Assembly (NCBI RefSeq): GCF_016623465.1
Contig: NZ_JAEDAJ010000008.1
Span: forward strand, 62,001-126,000
Direction: 5' to 3'
DNA from: Brachybacterium halotolerans
Lineage (GTDB): Bacteria > Actinomycetota > Actinomycetes > Actinomycetales > Dermabacteraceae
Length of the DNA stretch: 64,000 bases
The translations under genes were made by a program, and so were the position numbers. Positions within the stretch are counted from its first letter, which is position 1, and each line of letters opens with the position of its first letter. This document shows positions 17,541 through 27,328 of the stretch, piece by piece. The notes beneath the pieces are model-generated. The model was not told where the DNA came from, made no database searches, and saw only the letters and a program-made list of their open reading frames with translations.

Positions 17541-18707
17541 ATGGACGAGACCGCCCCAACGACCGACCCGTCGGCCGGCCCGTCGACCGGCCCCGCCCCC
17601 GCCATGACCTCGGCACCCGGGGACTGGGACCCGCTGGTCTCGCAGCGCACGCCCGAGGACCCGCCGCTGGACGTGCTGCTCTCGGGCACGGTCTTCTTCG
17701 ACATCGTGTTCACGGGTCTCGAGCGGATGCCCGCTCCCGGCGAGGAGCTGTGGTCCGAAGGGCTCGGATCGTGCCCCGGCGGGATCGCGAACCTCGCGAC
17801 CGCGACCGCGCGCCTGGGTCTGCGCACCGGGCTCGTCGCGGGCTTCGGGGACGACGCCTACGCGGACTGGATGTGGGAGACCCTCAGCCGCGACGAGGGC
17901 ATCGACCTGCACGCCTCGCGCCGCTTCCCCAGCTTCCACTCGCCGCTCACCGTCTCCGTCGCGACCCCGCAGGACCGCGCGATGGTCACGCACGGCCATC
18001 CCCTGCCCGAGCCCCTCTCGACGCTCATCGACAAGGCGCCCGCCGCCCGCGCGGCCGTCGTGGACCTCGCCGGTGAGACCGCCTGGTGGGCCCGCCTGGC
18101 GGAGGCGGGCACGATGATCTTCGCCGACATCGGCTTCGATGCGACCGGACGCTGGGATCCGGCCGACCTCGCCCCGCTGACCCACTGCCACGCCTTCACC
18201 CCCAACGCGGTCGAGGCCATGGGCTACACGCGCACCTCCACCCCGGGCGCCGCCGTGCGCGCGCTCGCCGAGAAGGTGCCGCTCGCGATCGTCACCGACG
18301 GTGCCGAGGGCGCCTACGCGATCGACTCCTCGACCGGCGAGGAGGAGTACTGCCCGGCCGTCCCCGTGCGCGCCCTGGACACCACCGGCGCGGGCGACGT
18401 GTTCGCCGCGGCGATCGTGCTGGGCACCCTCGCCGGCAGGCCTCTCGAGCAGCGCCTGAAGTTCGCCTCGCTGTGCTCGGCGCTGGCCGTCCAGCAGTTC
18501 GGCGGCTCGCTCGCCGCCCCCGGCTGGGGCGACATCACCGACTGGTGGAGGGCGCTGACCAGCTCGTCCGACGGCGGCGACCTGCGCGCCAAGCACACCC
18601 GCGACGGCTACTGCTTCCTCGAGGAGGTGATCCCCGACCACGCCGTCCAGGGCAAGCGCCGCGCCCAGGGCACCTTCGCGCTGCGCTCGGACGCCGGCGC
18701 GCACTGA
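17541..18707 (+). CDS. PfkB-family carbohydrate kinase
   Basis: Ribokinase/PfkB-family sugar kinase of 388 residues. The N-terminal region VLLSGTVFFDIVFTGLERMP and GGIANLATATARLG match PfkB signature 1, and DTTGAGDVFAAAIVLG is signature 2 with the catalytic Asp. It is longer than usual (about 300) because of a Pro/Ser N-terminal extension and a C-terminal tail of about 50 residues. The ATG at 17541 follows GGAGTGAGAGAG; an ATG at 17520 overlapping the permease stop is equally in frame. It probably phosphorylates the imported sugar or its hydrolysis product. Confidence 0.87.
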   Translation: MDETAPTTDPSAGPSTGPAPAMTSAPGDWDPLVSQRTPEDPPLDVLLSGTVFFDIVFTGLERMPAPGEELWSEGLGSCPGGIANLATATARLGLRTGLVAGFGDDAYADWMWETLSRDEGIDLHASRRFPSFHSPLTVSVATPQDRAMVTHGHPLPEPLSTLIDKAPAARAAVVDLAGETAWWARLAEAGTMIFADIGFDATGRWDPADLAPLTHCHAFTPNAVEAMGYTRTSTPGAAVRALAEKVPLAIVTDGAEGAYAIDSSTGEEEYCPAVPVRALDTTGAGDVFAAAIVLGTLAGRPLEQRLKFASLCSALAVQQFGGSLAAPGWGDITDWWRALTSSSDGGDLRAKHTRDGYCFLEEVIPDHAVQGKRRAQGTFALRSDAGAH

Positions 18708-18746
18708 GCGCTGGGCACCGCATCCCGAGGATCCGTTCGAGGAGGA

Positions 18747-21506
18747 ATGATGATCCCGATCCCCCAGACCACCACCCGCCCGTCCCGCCGCAGCGTCCTG
18801 CGCGGCGGCGCCGCCCTCACCCTCGCGGGCGGCGCCGGAGCACTCGCCGGCGGCGCGCTCACGCCCGCCGAGCAGGCCGCGGCCGCCGGCGCCGTCGACC
18901 TGGACGTGCTGTACATCGGCGCGCACCCCGACGACGAGGCATGGGCGCTCGCCGCCTTCGGCCAGTGGCACGAGTTCCACGACCAGGAGGCCGGGGTCAT
19001 CACGGTGACCCGCGGCGAGGGCGGCGGCAATGCCGTCGGCCTCGAGGAGGGCCCCGAGCTGGGCGTCATCCGCGAGGCCGAGGAACGCACCGCGGTGGGC
19101 ATCGCCGGCATCCGCCACGTCTTCAACCTCGACGCCGTGGACTTCTACTACACACTCTCCGCGCCGCTCACCCAGGACGTGTGGGGTGAGAAGGCCGTGC
19201 TCAGCCGCATCATCCGCGTCGTGCGCGCGACGCGGCCCGACGTCATCGTGACGATGAACCCGTCGGCCGTCGAGGGCAATCACGGCAACCACCAGCAGGC
19301 GGCGCGCTTCGCCCTCGAGGCCTACCTGATGGCCGGCCGCGAGGACGTCTTCCCCGAGCACTTCGACGAGGGGCTGAAGCCCTTCTCCCCCGCCCGGATC
19401 CTGCGCTCGGGCTCCGACGGCACGGGCGGCACCGGCCCGGACGCGGTGGCGGACGGCTTCGAGCCCACCGTCGCCTCCGACGTCGTCTTCGGCGCCTGGA
19501 ACGGGACGGAGTCCGCGGAGCACGGCACGCGCTGGAGCGCCCTGCTCGACGAGTCGATCCACTCCTACGCCACGCAGGGCTGGACGGTGAATCCGCCGTC
19601 GCCGACCGACCCCGCGAAGATCCCCGTCGCCTGGTTCACGCTCCTCGATTCCCGCACGCCGCTCGCGGATCCCACCAGCGGCGACGAGGCCGCCCTGCGC
19701 GGCGCGTCCCTGCCGTCGGCGAAGGGCGGGCTGCCCGAGGGAACCCGCCTGGAGATCACCGCCGACGCCTTCGAGGTGGTCCCCGGCGTCCCGTTCACCG
19801 TGGAGGTCACGGCGCGCGCCGGCCGCAGCGCCCTGCCGCGGGCGGAGGTGGCGCTGGAGACGCCGAAGGGCTGGACCGTTCGGGGTCGGACGTCCCTCGG
19901 CACGATCGCGACGGGACGCAGCGCGACGGCCCGGCTCACCGTCACGCCCGCCTCCGACGCCGAGACCGGGACGGCCGTGCAGGTGCCGGCGGCCCTGCGC
20001 TCTCGACACGGCGAGGGCCGCAATGTGCTCCCCCTGCAGGTCTCCGGCCCGGTGCGCGCGGGTCTGGCGCCCCGCTCCGAGATCGCGCAGTTCCTGGAGT
20101 GGACCGAGAGCCTGGGGATGCAGCGCCTGGACGCGCTGGTGCCGACGCAGCACGCGCTGGGATCGGGGCTCGCGAAGACGCTCGACGTCGAGCTCCGCAA
20201 CCTCACCGACGACCCCCGCTCCGCGGACGTCGAGCTCACCCTCCCCGAGGGCATCACGGCCGACCCCGCGACGCTCACCGGCACTTCGATCCCCGCCCAT
20301 GGGACGAAGACCGTGCAGGTCACCCTCGAGAACACGGACTCGTCCCTGCCCACCGCCAACCGGGCGCCGCACGGCGGGATCTACCCGGTGACCGTGCGCG
20401 CCGTGAGCGACGGCGCCGCGCACGTGGAGAAGCAGGGGCTCGTGCTCGTGCCCCGTCTGATCGCGAAGACCTCGGACGGGGTCGAGGTGGACGGTCGCCG
20501 GGAGGACGGCGAGTACCCCGGCGATCCGATCGACGTGGGCACCCTGTGGGAGGGCGCGGAGGTCACCGCGGCCGACGCCTCCGGCTCCGCCTGGGTCACC
20601 GTCGACGAGGATGCGCTCCACGTCTTCGTGCACGTCGTCGACGACGTCGAGGGCACTGTGCTCGGGGCCGACGACAACAAGCAGCGCTTCCGCACGGACT
20701 CCGTCGAGATCATGATCGACCCGCGAGGCGACTCGGAGTCGACGGCCTCGACGTTCATCCTGGGCATCCTCCCGGACACCCTCGACGCCGACGGGGCCTC
20801 GGCCGGTGTCGCCGCCGGCCGGGACCACGACCAGCACCAGGGCGCGCTCGCGGAGACGGCGCCGGGAGTGCGCGTCGCCTCCCGCATCAGCGACCCGTAC
20901 GAGGGCTACGACCTCGAGGCGACCATCCCCTTCGACGCCCTCCCCAACGGGATCGATCCCGAGCACATCGGCCTGAACGTCGTCGTGTACGACTCGGACA
21001 CCCAGGACCGCACCGGCCAGTCCCGCATCGGCTGGTCGACCTTCCCCGGTGTGCAGGCGGACCCGTTCCGCTGGGGCGTGCTGCAGCTCCCCCAGGCCGA
21101 AGCTGGGGACGACGCGCCGCAGGATCCGGTCATCCCGAACACGGCCGCCCGCTCGGTCGAGTCGGCCCAGTCGATCATCCAGTCGGCGGGCGACGGCGTG
21201 GGTCTCGGCGGACGGCCGAGCCTGGGGCGCTCCGTGCTGAGCATCCACGACGCCCACCGCTCCGGCGACCGTGTGCGCGCCCGCGTCCGCTCGCGCCGCA
21301 GCGGCACCCTCCGCGTGCTCGCCTGGGACGGCGAGCGCACGCTGGGGCGGGCGGAGGAGATCGAGGTCCGCGAGGGTCGGACCACGCACGTCTCCTTCGC
21401 GATCGAGGCACCGAAGGGCGGGTCGTCCGCGCGGCACCGGATGCTCCTCGCCGCGTCCCTCGAGGACTCCGACGGGGCGACGGCGGCCGCGACCGCGAAG
21501 GTGTGA
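18747..21506 (+). CDS. Secreted PIG-L deacetylase with accessory sugar-binding domains
   Basis: Large Tat-exported protein, 919 residues. SRRSVLRGG and a hydrophobic stretch form the signal. The PIG-L (LmbE) domain, about 50-330, shows the zinc motif AHPDDE and HGNHQQAARF, which in relatives deacetylate GlcNAc-type amino sugars. About 345-530 resembles NPCBM-associated NEW3-like beta domains, and about 560-770 a CBM9-like domain (DGRREDGEYPGDPIDVGTLW, SVEIMIDPRGD). A further beta module ends the protein. It follows the kinase by 39 bases, so the operon may import a deacetylated amino-sugar glycan (inference). GAGGAGG fits the second ATG (18750) slightly better than the first. Confidence 0.85.
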   Translation: MMIPIPQTTTRPSRRSVLRGGAALTLAGGAGALAGGALTPAEQAAAAGAVDLDVLYIGAHPDDEAWALAAFGQWHEFHDQEAGVITVTRGEGGGNAVGLEEGPELGVIREAEERTAVGIAGIRHVFNLDAVDFYYTLSAPLTQDVWGEKAVLSRIIRVVRATRPDVIVTMNPSAVEGNHGNHQQAARFALEAYLMAGREDVFPEHFDEGLKPFSPARILRSGSDGTGGTGPDAVADGFEPTVASDVVFGAWNGTESAEHGTRWSALLDESIHSYATQGWTVNPPSPTDPAKIPVAWFTLLDSRTPLADPTSGDEAALRGASLPSAKGGLPEGTRLEITADAFEVVPGVPFTVEVTARAGRSALPRAEVALETPKGWTVRGRTSLGTIATGRSATARLTVTPASDAETGTAVQVPAALRSRHGEGRNVLPLQVSGPVRAGLAPRSEIAQFLEWTESLGMQRLDALVPTQHALGSGLAKTLDVELRNLTDDPRSADVELTLPEGITADPATLTGTSIPAHGTKTVQVTLENTDSSLPTANRAPHGGIYPVTVRAVSDGAAHVEKQGLVLVPRLIAKTSDGVEVDGRREDGEYPGDPIDVGTLWEGAEVTAADASGSAWVTVDEDALHVFVHVVDDVEGTVLGADDNKQRFRTDSVEIMIDPRGDSESTASTFILGILPDTLDADGASAGVAAGRDHDQHQGALAETAPGVRVASRISDPYEGYDLEATIPFDALPNGIDPEHIGLNVVVYDSDTQDRTGQSRIGWSTFPGVQADPFRWGVLQLPQAEAGDDAPQDPVIPNTAARSVESAQSIIQSAGDGVGLGGRPSLGRSVLSIHDAHRSGDRVRARVRSRRSGTLRVLAWDGERTLGRAEEIEVREGRTTHVSFAIEAPKGGSSARHRMLLAASLEDSDGATAAATAKV

Positions 21507-21565
21507 GCGAGTCCGCGCCGCCGTCGCCTGCCGGCCGTCGGCCCCGGCCGATGGCCGCCGACCCC

Positions 21566-21600
21566 GTGACGCCGCTCACCGCACGGGGTAGCGTCGAGCC
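21566..21600 (+). promoter_or_regulatory. Promoter of dhaK, leaderless
   Basis: GTGACG at 21566-21571 (-35-like), a 17-base spacer and TAGCGT at 21589-21594 end six bases before the ATG. No ribosome binding site is present, so the dha transcript probably starts at the initiation codon and is separate from the PIG-L operon. Confidence 0.6.
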
Positions 21601-22599
<999 letters not shown>

Positions 22600-22603
22600 G
22601 CCC

Positions 22604-22661
22604 GTCGGCCGTACCCGTCGGCCGCCCACGTCGGCCTTACCCGGCGGTCGGCCCGTCGGCC
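22604..22661 (+). repeat. Five GTCGGCC heptamers in the dhaK-dhaL spacer
   Basis: GTCGGCC occurs at 22604, 22617, 22630, 22647 and 22655, three of them at exact 13-base steps. The same heptamer is common throughout the window, so this may be a compositional habit of the genome rather than a site. Confidence 0.5.
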
Positions 22662-22694
22662 GCCCCTCATCAGCCACCACGAAAGGAGCTGGCG

Positions 22695-23426
22695 ATGACC
22701 AGCGAGAACACCCCCGTCTCGGAGCTCGGGCTGCCCGAGCTGACCACCTGGCTGCGCCGCTGCACGGAGCTGGTCGACGAGAACGCCCCGTATCTCACCG
22801 ACCTCGACGCGGCGATCGGCGACGCCGACCACGGCGCGAACATGCAGCGCGGCTTCGACGCCGTCGCCGGGATCCTCGACGCCGAGTACGAGGACGTCCA
22901 GGCGCTCATGAAGAAGGTCGGGATGACGCTCGTCTCGAGCGTCGGCGGCGCGTCCGGGCCGCTCTACGGCACGTTCTTCCTGCGCTTCGCGACCAGCGCG
23001 AAGGGGGCCGACGCGCTCGACCTCCACGCCCTGTTCGCCGCGCTGCAGGCGGGCGTGCACGGCATCGAGGAGCGCGGCAAGTCGATGATCGGCCAGAAGA
23101 CCATGCTCGACGCCTGGGTCCCGGCGCTCGACGCCTACCAGCGGGCGGGCGAGACCCTGCAGGGCGCGGTCCTCGCCGGAGCCGCCGGTGCGCAGGAGGG
23201 CCGCGACGCGTCCGGGCCCATGGAGGCCACCAAGGGGCGTGCGTCCTACCTGGGCGAACGCTCCGTCGGGCACATCGATCCCGGCGCCGCCTCGACCGCG
23301 CTGCTCTGGGAGGCGCTGGCCGACGTGGTCCGCCCCGGCGGCCCGACGCCCGACGGCGAGGCCGGTGCCGACGGAGAGACCCGCGCCGACGGAGAAACCC
23401 GCGCCGACGGGGAGGCGGCCTCATGA
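22695..23426 (+). CDS. dhaL: Dihydroxyacetone kinase subunit DhaL
   Basis: ADP-binding subunit that transfers phosphate to DhaK-bound dihydroxyacetone, 243 residues. DAAIGDADHGANMQRGF supplies the aspartates that bind Mg-ADP, and GKSMIGQKTMLDAW is typical. The last 25-30 residues are an acidic repeat (units of GETRAD) not usual in DhaL, encoded by 18-bp near-repeats. AAAGGAG precedes the ATG. It overlaps dhaM by ATGA. Confidence 0.94.
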   Translation: MTSENTPVSELGLPELTTWLRRCTELVDENAPYLTDLDAAIGDADHGANMQRGFDAVAGILDAEYEDVQALMKKVGMTLVSSVGGASGPLYGTFFLRFATSAKGADALDLHALFAALQAGVHGIEERGKSMIGQKTMLDAWVPALDAYQRAGETLQGAVLAGAAGAQEGRDASGPMEATKGRASYLGERSVGHIDPGAASTALLWEALADVVRPGGPTPDGEAGADGETRADGETRADGEAAS

Positions 23427-23845
23427 CCGGCATCGTCGTCGTCTCGCACTCGCGTCCGCTCGCCGAGGCCGCCATCGACCTCGCCCAGCAGATGGTCCGC
23501 GACGGCGGGCCCCGCATCGAGATCGCGGCCGGCGTGCAGGACCCCGAGACCGATCAGCTGGGACTGGGCACCGACGCGGCGGCGATCAGCGCGGCGATCG
23601 AGAAGGCCGACGACGGCCAGGGCGTCGTCGTCCTCATGGACCTGGGCTCGGCGATCCTCTCCGCGCGCACCGCCCTCGAGTTCACCGAGCCCGACATCGT
23701 CGAGCGCACCCGCCTGAGCTGGGCACCGCTCGTGGAGGGGCTCGTGGGCGCGGTAGTCACCGCCGCGAGCGGCGCCGACCCCGCCGAGGTCGCCGCGCAG
23801 GCCGAGGTCGCCTCCGAGGCCAAGCACCAGCAGCTCGCGGACTGA
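23423..23845 (+). CDS. dhaM: PTS-type phosphotransferase subunit DhaM (EIIA-Man domain only)
   Basis: Phosphoryl donor for DhaL, 140 residues. GIVVVSHSRPLAEAAIDL places the phospho-accepting His at position 9, as in mannose-type EIIA domains. It is the short form without the fused HPr and EI domains of the E. coli protein, so general HPr and EI from elsewhere must feed it. MDLGSAILSARTALEF is conserved. Confidence 0.93.
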   Translation: MTGIVVVSHSRPLAEAAIDLAQQMVRDGGPRIEIAAGVQDPETDQLGLGTDAAAISAAIEKADDGQGVVVLMDLGSAILSARTALEFTEPDIVERTRLSWAPLVEGLVGAVVTAASGADPAEVAAQAEVASEAKHQQLAD

Positions 23846-23944
23846 CCGGCGCCGCTGCGCACCGCTGGCCGTCGGCCAGCCCGCGCCGCACCACACGGTC
23901 GGCCCCTTCGGCCCCGCTCCTTAGCGCACCCAGCCAGTCCGGCC

Positions 23945-24004
23945 CGTGAGAAGTACGAAACGGTTGCCAAGAGCGCTCTTGGCAACCGTTTCGTACTTCT
24001 CACG
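23945..24004. terminator. Perfect 60-bp palindrome between convergent genes (repeat family member 2)
   Basis: A fully symmetrical hairpin with GCGC at its centre. Its arm contains AAGTACGAAACGGTTGCCAA and matches the 11028 hairpin along most of its length. It lies between dhaM and the choline oxidase gene, both ending here, so a bidirectional terminator is likely. Confidence 0.75.
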
Positions 24005-24110
24005 CGGCATCCGCGCCCATGAGCGACGCCCCCGCGTCCGATCGGCGCGAAGTCGGCGTCCTATCGGTGCGAACGCCGCACCCATCAGCGCGAGCACCGC
24101 CGCCCCGGGA

Positions 24111-25673
24111 TCACTCCCCTGCGGTGATCATCTCCGCGCACTTCTCGCCCATCATCATCACGGTGATGTTGGGGTTGACGGTGACGATCTCGGGCATCGC
24201 GGAGGCGTCGACGACGCGCAGGCCGGTGACGCCCTTGACGCGCAGCTGCGGGTCGAGCGGCGAGTCGGCGTCGTCGAGCGGACCCATCCGGCACGTGCCC
24301 ACCGGGTGGTAGACCGTGTTGTGGGTGGCGCTGATGTACTCGGCGAGCTCCTCGTCGGTCTGCGCCTCGATGCCCGGGGACAGCTCGCGGCCCGCCCACT
24401 CGGCCATGGCCGACTGGGAGACGATCTCGCGGGCCTTGCGGATCCCGGCGATCATCACGCGCATGTCGTGGCCCTCGGGATCGGTGAAGTAGCGGGGATC
24501 GACTTTGGGCTTGTCGCGGAAGTCCCGCGAGCGCAGGCGCACGGTGCCGCGCGAGCGGGCGTGGGTGACGTTCGGGGTGAGGCAGAAGACCTCCTCCGCC
24601 GTCGGGTAGCCCGCGCGGTAGGTGTGCATGTCGAAGGGCACCGACCCGAAGTGCATCATCAGGTCGGGCCGGTCCAGGCCCTCCTCGGTGGGGGCGAACA
24701 CGCCGATCTCCCACCACTGGGTGGACTCGCGGACCATGGGCTGCTTCGACTCCCACTGGACCAGTCCCTCGGGGTGGTCCTGCAGGTGGGCGCCCACTCC
24801 CGGGGAGTCCACGCGCACGTCGATGCCGTGCTCCTCGAGGTGCTCGCGCGGGCCGATGCCGGAGAGCATGAGCAGCTGCGGGGTGTTGATCGCCCCGGCG
24901 GAGACGATCACCTCGCGCCGGGCCTCGATGAGCGAGGGCCGCCCGAAGGCGTTGTCGACGACCTGCACGCCGGTGCAGCGCTGGTCGTCGTCGAACTGGA
25001 GCTCCCGCGCCCAGGACCCGGTGAGGATCGTGAGGTTCTCGCGCTCGAGGATCGGGTGCAGGTAGGAGACGGAGGACGAGGACCGGGTGCCGTCGGCCCG
25101 ACGGTTGACCTGGAAGAAGTTCGCGCCGTTCACGACGGTCTGCCCGGCGTTGAAGCGCGTGCGGGGGATGCCCGCCTGCTCGCAGGCCTCGAGCAGGGCG
25201 ACGCCCGAGGGGTCCTTCGGCGGCACGTTCATGAGGTGCACGGGGCCGTCGTGCCCGTGGTGGGCGTCGGTGTCCTCGTTGGTCTCGAGCTTCGTGTACA
25301 GCGGGTAGGTGCGGTCGGACTCCCAGCCCTTGGCGCCGTGGACGTCGGCCCACTCGTCGAGGTCCTCGCGCGGCGCCCAGAAGGCGATGCAGGAGTTGTG
25401 GGAGGAGCAGCCGCCCAGCACCTTCGCGCGCGCGTGGCGCATGAACGAGTTGCCGTTCTCCTGCGGCTCGATCGGGTAGTCCCAGTCGAAGCCGGACTCG
25501 AGCAGCTCCATCCAGCGGTCCAGCTGGAGGACGACGTCGTGGTCCTGGTCCGAGGGGCCCGCCTCGAGGAGGCCGACGCTCACCTCGGGGTCCTCGCTCA
25601 GGCGGGCGGCGACGGCGGCGCCGGCGGAGCCGCCGCCCACCACCACGTAGTCGAAGGTGTGGGTGGTCTGCAT
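24111..25673 (-). CDS. codA: Choline oxidase-type GMC oxidoreductase
   Basis: Flavoenzyme of 520 residues that should oxidise choline through betaine aldehyde to glycine betaine with O2. The N-terminal VVVGGGSAGAAVAARLSED binds FAD. By recalled alignment to Arthrobacter choline oxidase, the key residues are kept: His92 (flavin link) and Ser94 in GGCSSHNSC, Glu302, His341, Val454, His456 and Asn500. Long identical stretches such as LQLDRWMELLESG and FMRHARAK make oxidase more likely than the membrane dehydrogenase BetA. The ATG at 25673 was trimmed from a frame running into betB. It is last in a BCCT-betB-codA operon. Confidence 0.88.
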   Translation of the reverse strand: MQTTHTFDYVVVGGGSAGAAVAARLSEDPEVSVGLLEAGPSDQDHDVVLQLDRWMELLESGFDWDYPIEPQENGNSFMRHARAKVLGGCSSHNSCIAFWAPREDLDEWADVHGAKGWESDRTYPLYTKLETNEDTDAHHGHDGPVHLMNVPPKDPSGVALLEACEQAGIPRTRFNAGQTVVNGANFFQVNRRADGTRSSSSVSYLHPILERENLTILTGSWARELQFDDDQRCTGVQVVDNAFGRPSLIEARREVIVSAGAINTPQLLMLSGIGPREHLEEHGIDVRVDSPGVGAHLQDHPEGLVQWESKQPMVRESTQWWEIGVFAPTEEGLDRPDLMMHFGSVPFDMHTYRAGYPTAEEVFCLTPNVTHARSRGTVRLRSRDFRDKPKVDPRYFTDPEGHDMRVMIAGIRKAREIVSQSAMAEWAGRELSPGIEAQTDEELAEYISATHNTVYHPVGTCRMGPLDDADSPLDPQLRVKGVTGLRVVDASAMPEIVTVNPNITVMMMGEKCAEMITAGE

Positions 25674-25771
25674 GTGTGGTGTTCTCCTTCGTTCGGTGTC
25701 CGGGGGTCGGGGCGCGGCGGGGCCGACGGGCCGGTCAGGTTCCCCGCTCGGTCCGGCGGCCGCTCGCGCGC

Positions 25772-27247
25772 TCAGTGCTGGGGGAACCAGCCGGTGACCG
25801 CGGGGCGCAGGTTCTGGTAGATGTGCTTGGCCTCCTGGTACTCCGCGAGGCCCGTCGGCCCCAGCTCGCGGCCGGAGCCGGACTGCTTGTACCCGCCCCA
25901 CTCGGCCTGCGGCAGGTAGGGGTGGAAGTCGTTGATCCAGATGGTGCCGTGGCGCAGCGCGCGGGCGACGCGCTGGGCGCGGCCGGCGTCCTGGGTCCAG
26001 ACGGCGCCGGCGAGGCCGTAGAAGGTGTCGTTGGCGATGGCGATCGCCTCGTCCTCGCTGGTGAAGGTCTCGACGGTGACCGTCGGCCCGAAGGCCTCGT
26101 CGCGCACGACGGACATGCCGCGGCGCACCTGGTCGATGACGGTGGGCTGGTAGTAGAAGCCCTCGTCCAGGCCCTCGCCGGTGGCGAAGGCGCCGCCGGT
26201 GCGCACGCGCGCGCCCTCGGCCTCGCCGGCGCGCACGTAGGCGTCGACCTTCTCGCGGTGGGCCTTCGAGATCAGCGGGCCGGTCTCGGCGGCCTCGTCG
26301 AAGGGGCCGCCCAGGCGGATCTGCTCGGCGCGGCGCACGAGCTCGTCGACGAACCTCTCGGCGATGGACTCCTCGACGATCAGCCGGGCGCCGGCGGAGC
26401 ACACCTGCCCCGAATGGACGAAGGCGGCGTTCATGGCGTTGTCCAGGGCCGCGTCGAAGTCGGCGTCGGCGAAGACCACGTTGGGGTTCTTGCCGCCCAG
26501 CTCGAGGGCGACCTTCTTGACGGTGCGCGCGGCGTTCTCCGCGATCAGGCGGCCGGTGACGAGTCCGCCGGTGAAGGACACCATGTCCACGTCGGGGTGC
26601 GTGGACAGCGGACCGCCGACGCTCGCACCGGCCCCGAGCACGAGGTTGCCCACGCCCGCGGGCAGACCCAGGTCCTCGAGCACCTGCAGCATGAGGATCG
26701 CGGTGTGCGGGGTGAGCTCGGCGGGCTTGAGCACGAAGGAGTTCCCGGCGGCGAGTGCGGGCGCGATCTTCCACGCGGCCTGCAGCAGCGGGTAGTTCCA
26801 CGGGGTGATCAGCGTGCACACGCCCACGGGCTCGTGCTCGATGCGGCTGGCCACGTCCGGATCGCCGGCGTCGACCACGCGGCCGGCGTCCTGCGCGGCG
26901 ATCCGCCCGAAGTAGTCGAAGCAGGCGGCGATGTCGTCCATGTCCAGGCGCGACTCGACGAGGCGCTTGCCGGTGTCCAGGGACTCGGCGCGGGAGAACT
27001 CCTCCTTGCGCTCGCGCAGCTGCTCGGCGGCGCGCAGCAGCAGGGCGCCGCGGTCGGCGGCCGGGACGGAGGTCCACACGCCGGAGTCGAAGGAGCGGCG
27101 GGCGGCCTCGATCGCGGCGATCGTGTCCGTCTCGGTGCCCTCGTCGACGACGGCGACGAGCTCGCCGTCCGCGGGGCAGCGGATCTCGCGCGTGCCGCCC
27201 TCGGCGGCGGCGCGCCAGGTCCCGTCGATGAACAGGGTGCTGGGCAT
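25772..27247 (-). CDS. betB: Betaine aldehyde dehydrogenase
   Basis: NAD(P)-dependent aldehyde dehydrogenase of 491 residues, typical length, that would turn betaine aldehyde into glycine betaine. Catalytic residues are in place: Asn151 in TPWNYP, Glu249 in ALELGGK and Cys283 in SGQVCSAG. GGGAGAG precedes the ATG. Its place between a BCCT transporter and choline oxidase supports the betaine role; choline oxidase can perform the second step itself, so BetB may mainly clear free aldehyde. Confidence 0.92.
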   Translation of the reverse strand: MPSTLFIDGTWRAAAEGGTREIRCPADGELVAVVDEGTETDTIAAIEAARRSFDSGVWTSVPAADRGALLLRAAEQLRERKEEFSRAESLDTGKRLVESRLDMDDIAACFDYFGRIAAQDAGRVVDAGDPDVASRIEHEPVGVCTLITPWNYPLLQAAWKIAPALAAGNSFVLKPAELTPHTAILMLQVLEDLGLPAGVGNLVLGAGASVGGPLSTHPDVDMVSFTGGLVTGRLIAENAARTVKKVALELGGKNPNVVFADADFDAALDNAMNAAFVHSGQVCSAGARLIVEESIAERFVDELVRRAEQIRLGGPFDEAAETGPLISKAHREKVDAYVRAGEAEGARVRTGGAFATGEGLDEGFYYQPTVIDQVRRGMSVVRDEAFGPTVTVETFTSEDEAIAIANDTFYGLAGAVWTQDAGRAQRVARALRHGTIWINDFHPYLPQAEWGGYKQSGSGRELGPTGLAEYQEAKHIYQNLRPAVTGWFPQH

Positions 27248-27328
27248 GGTCTCTCCCTTCGTGGTGGGGCGCGGGCCCCTGGGGGTGATGGTCGGTGCTG
27301 TCGGCGGGTGGGGTGGGGTCGGGCGGGG

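Noticed and set aside
17355-21437. A 1360-codon minus-strand open frame
   Set aside because: It is antisense to the kinase and PIG-L genes and arises from the extreme third-position GC; no motif, no ribosome site.
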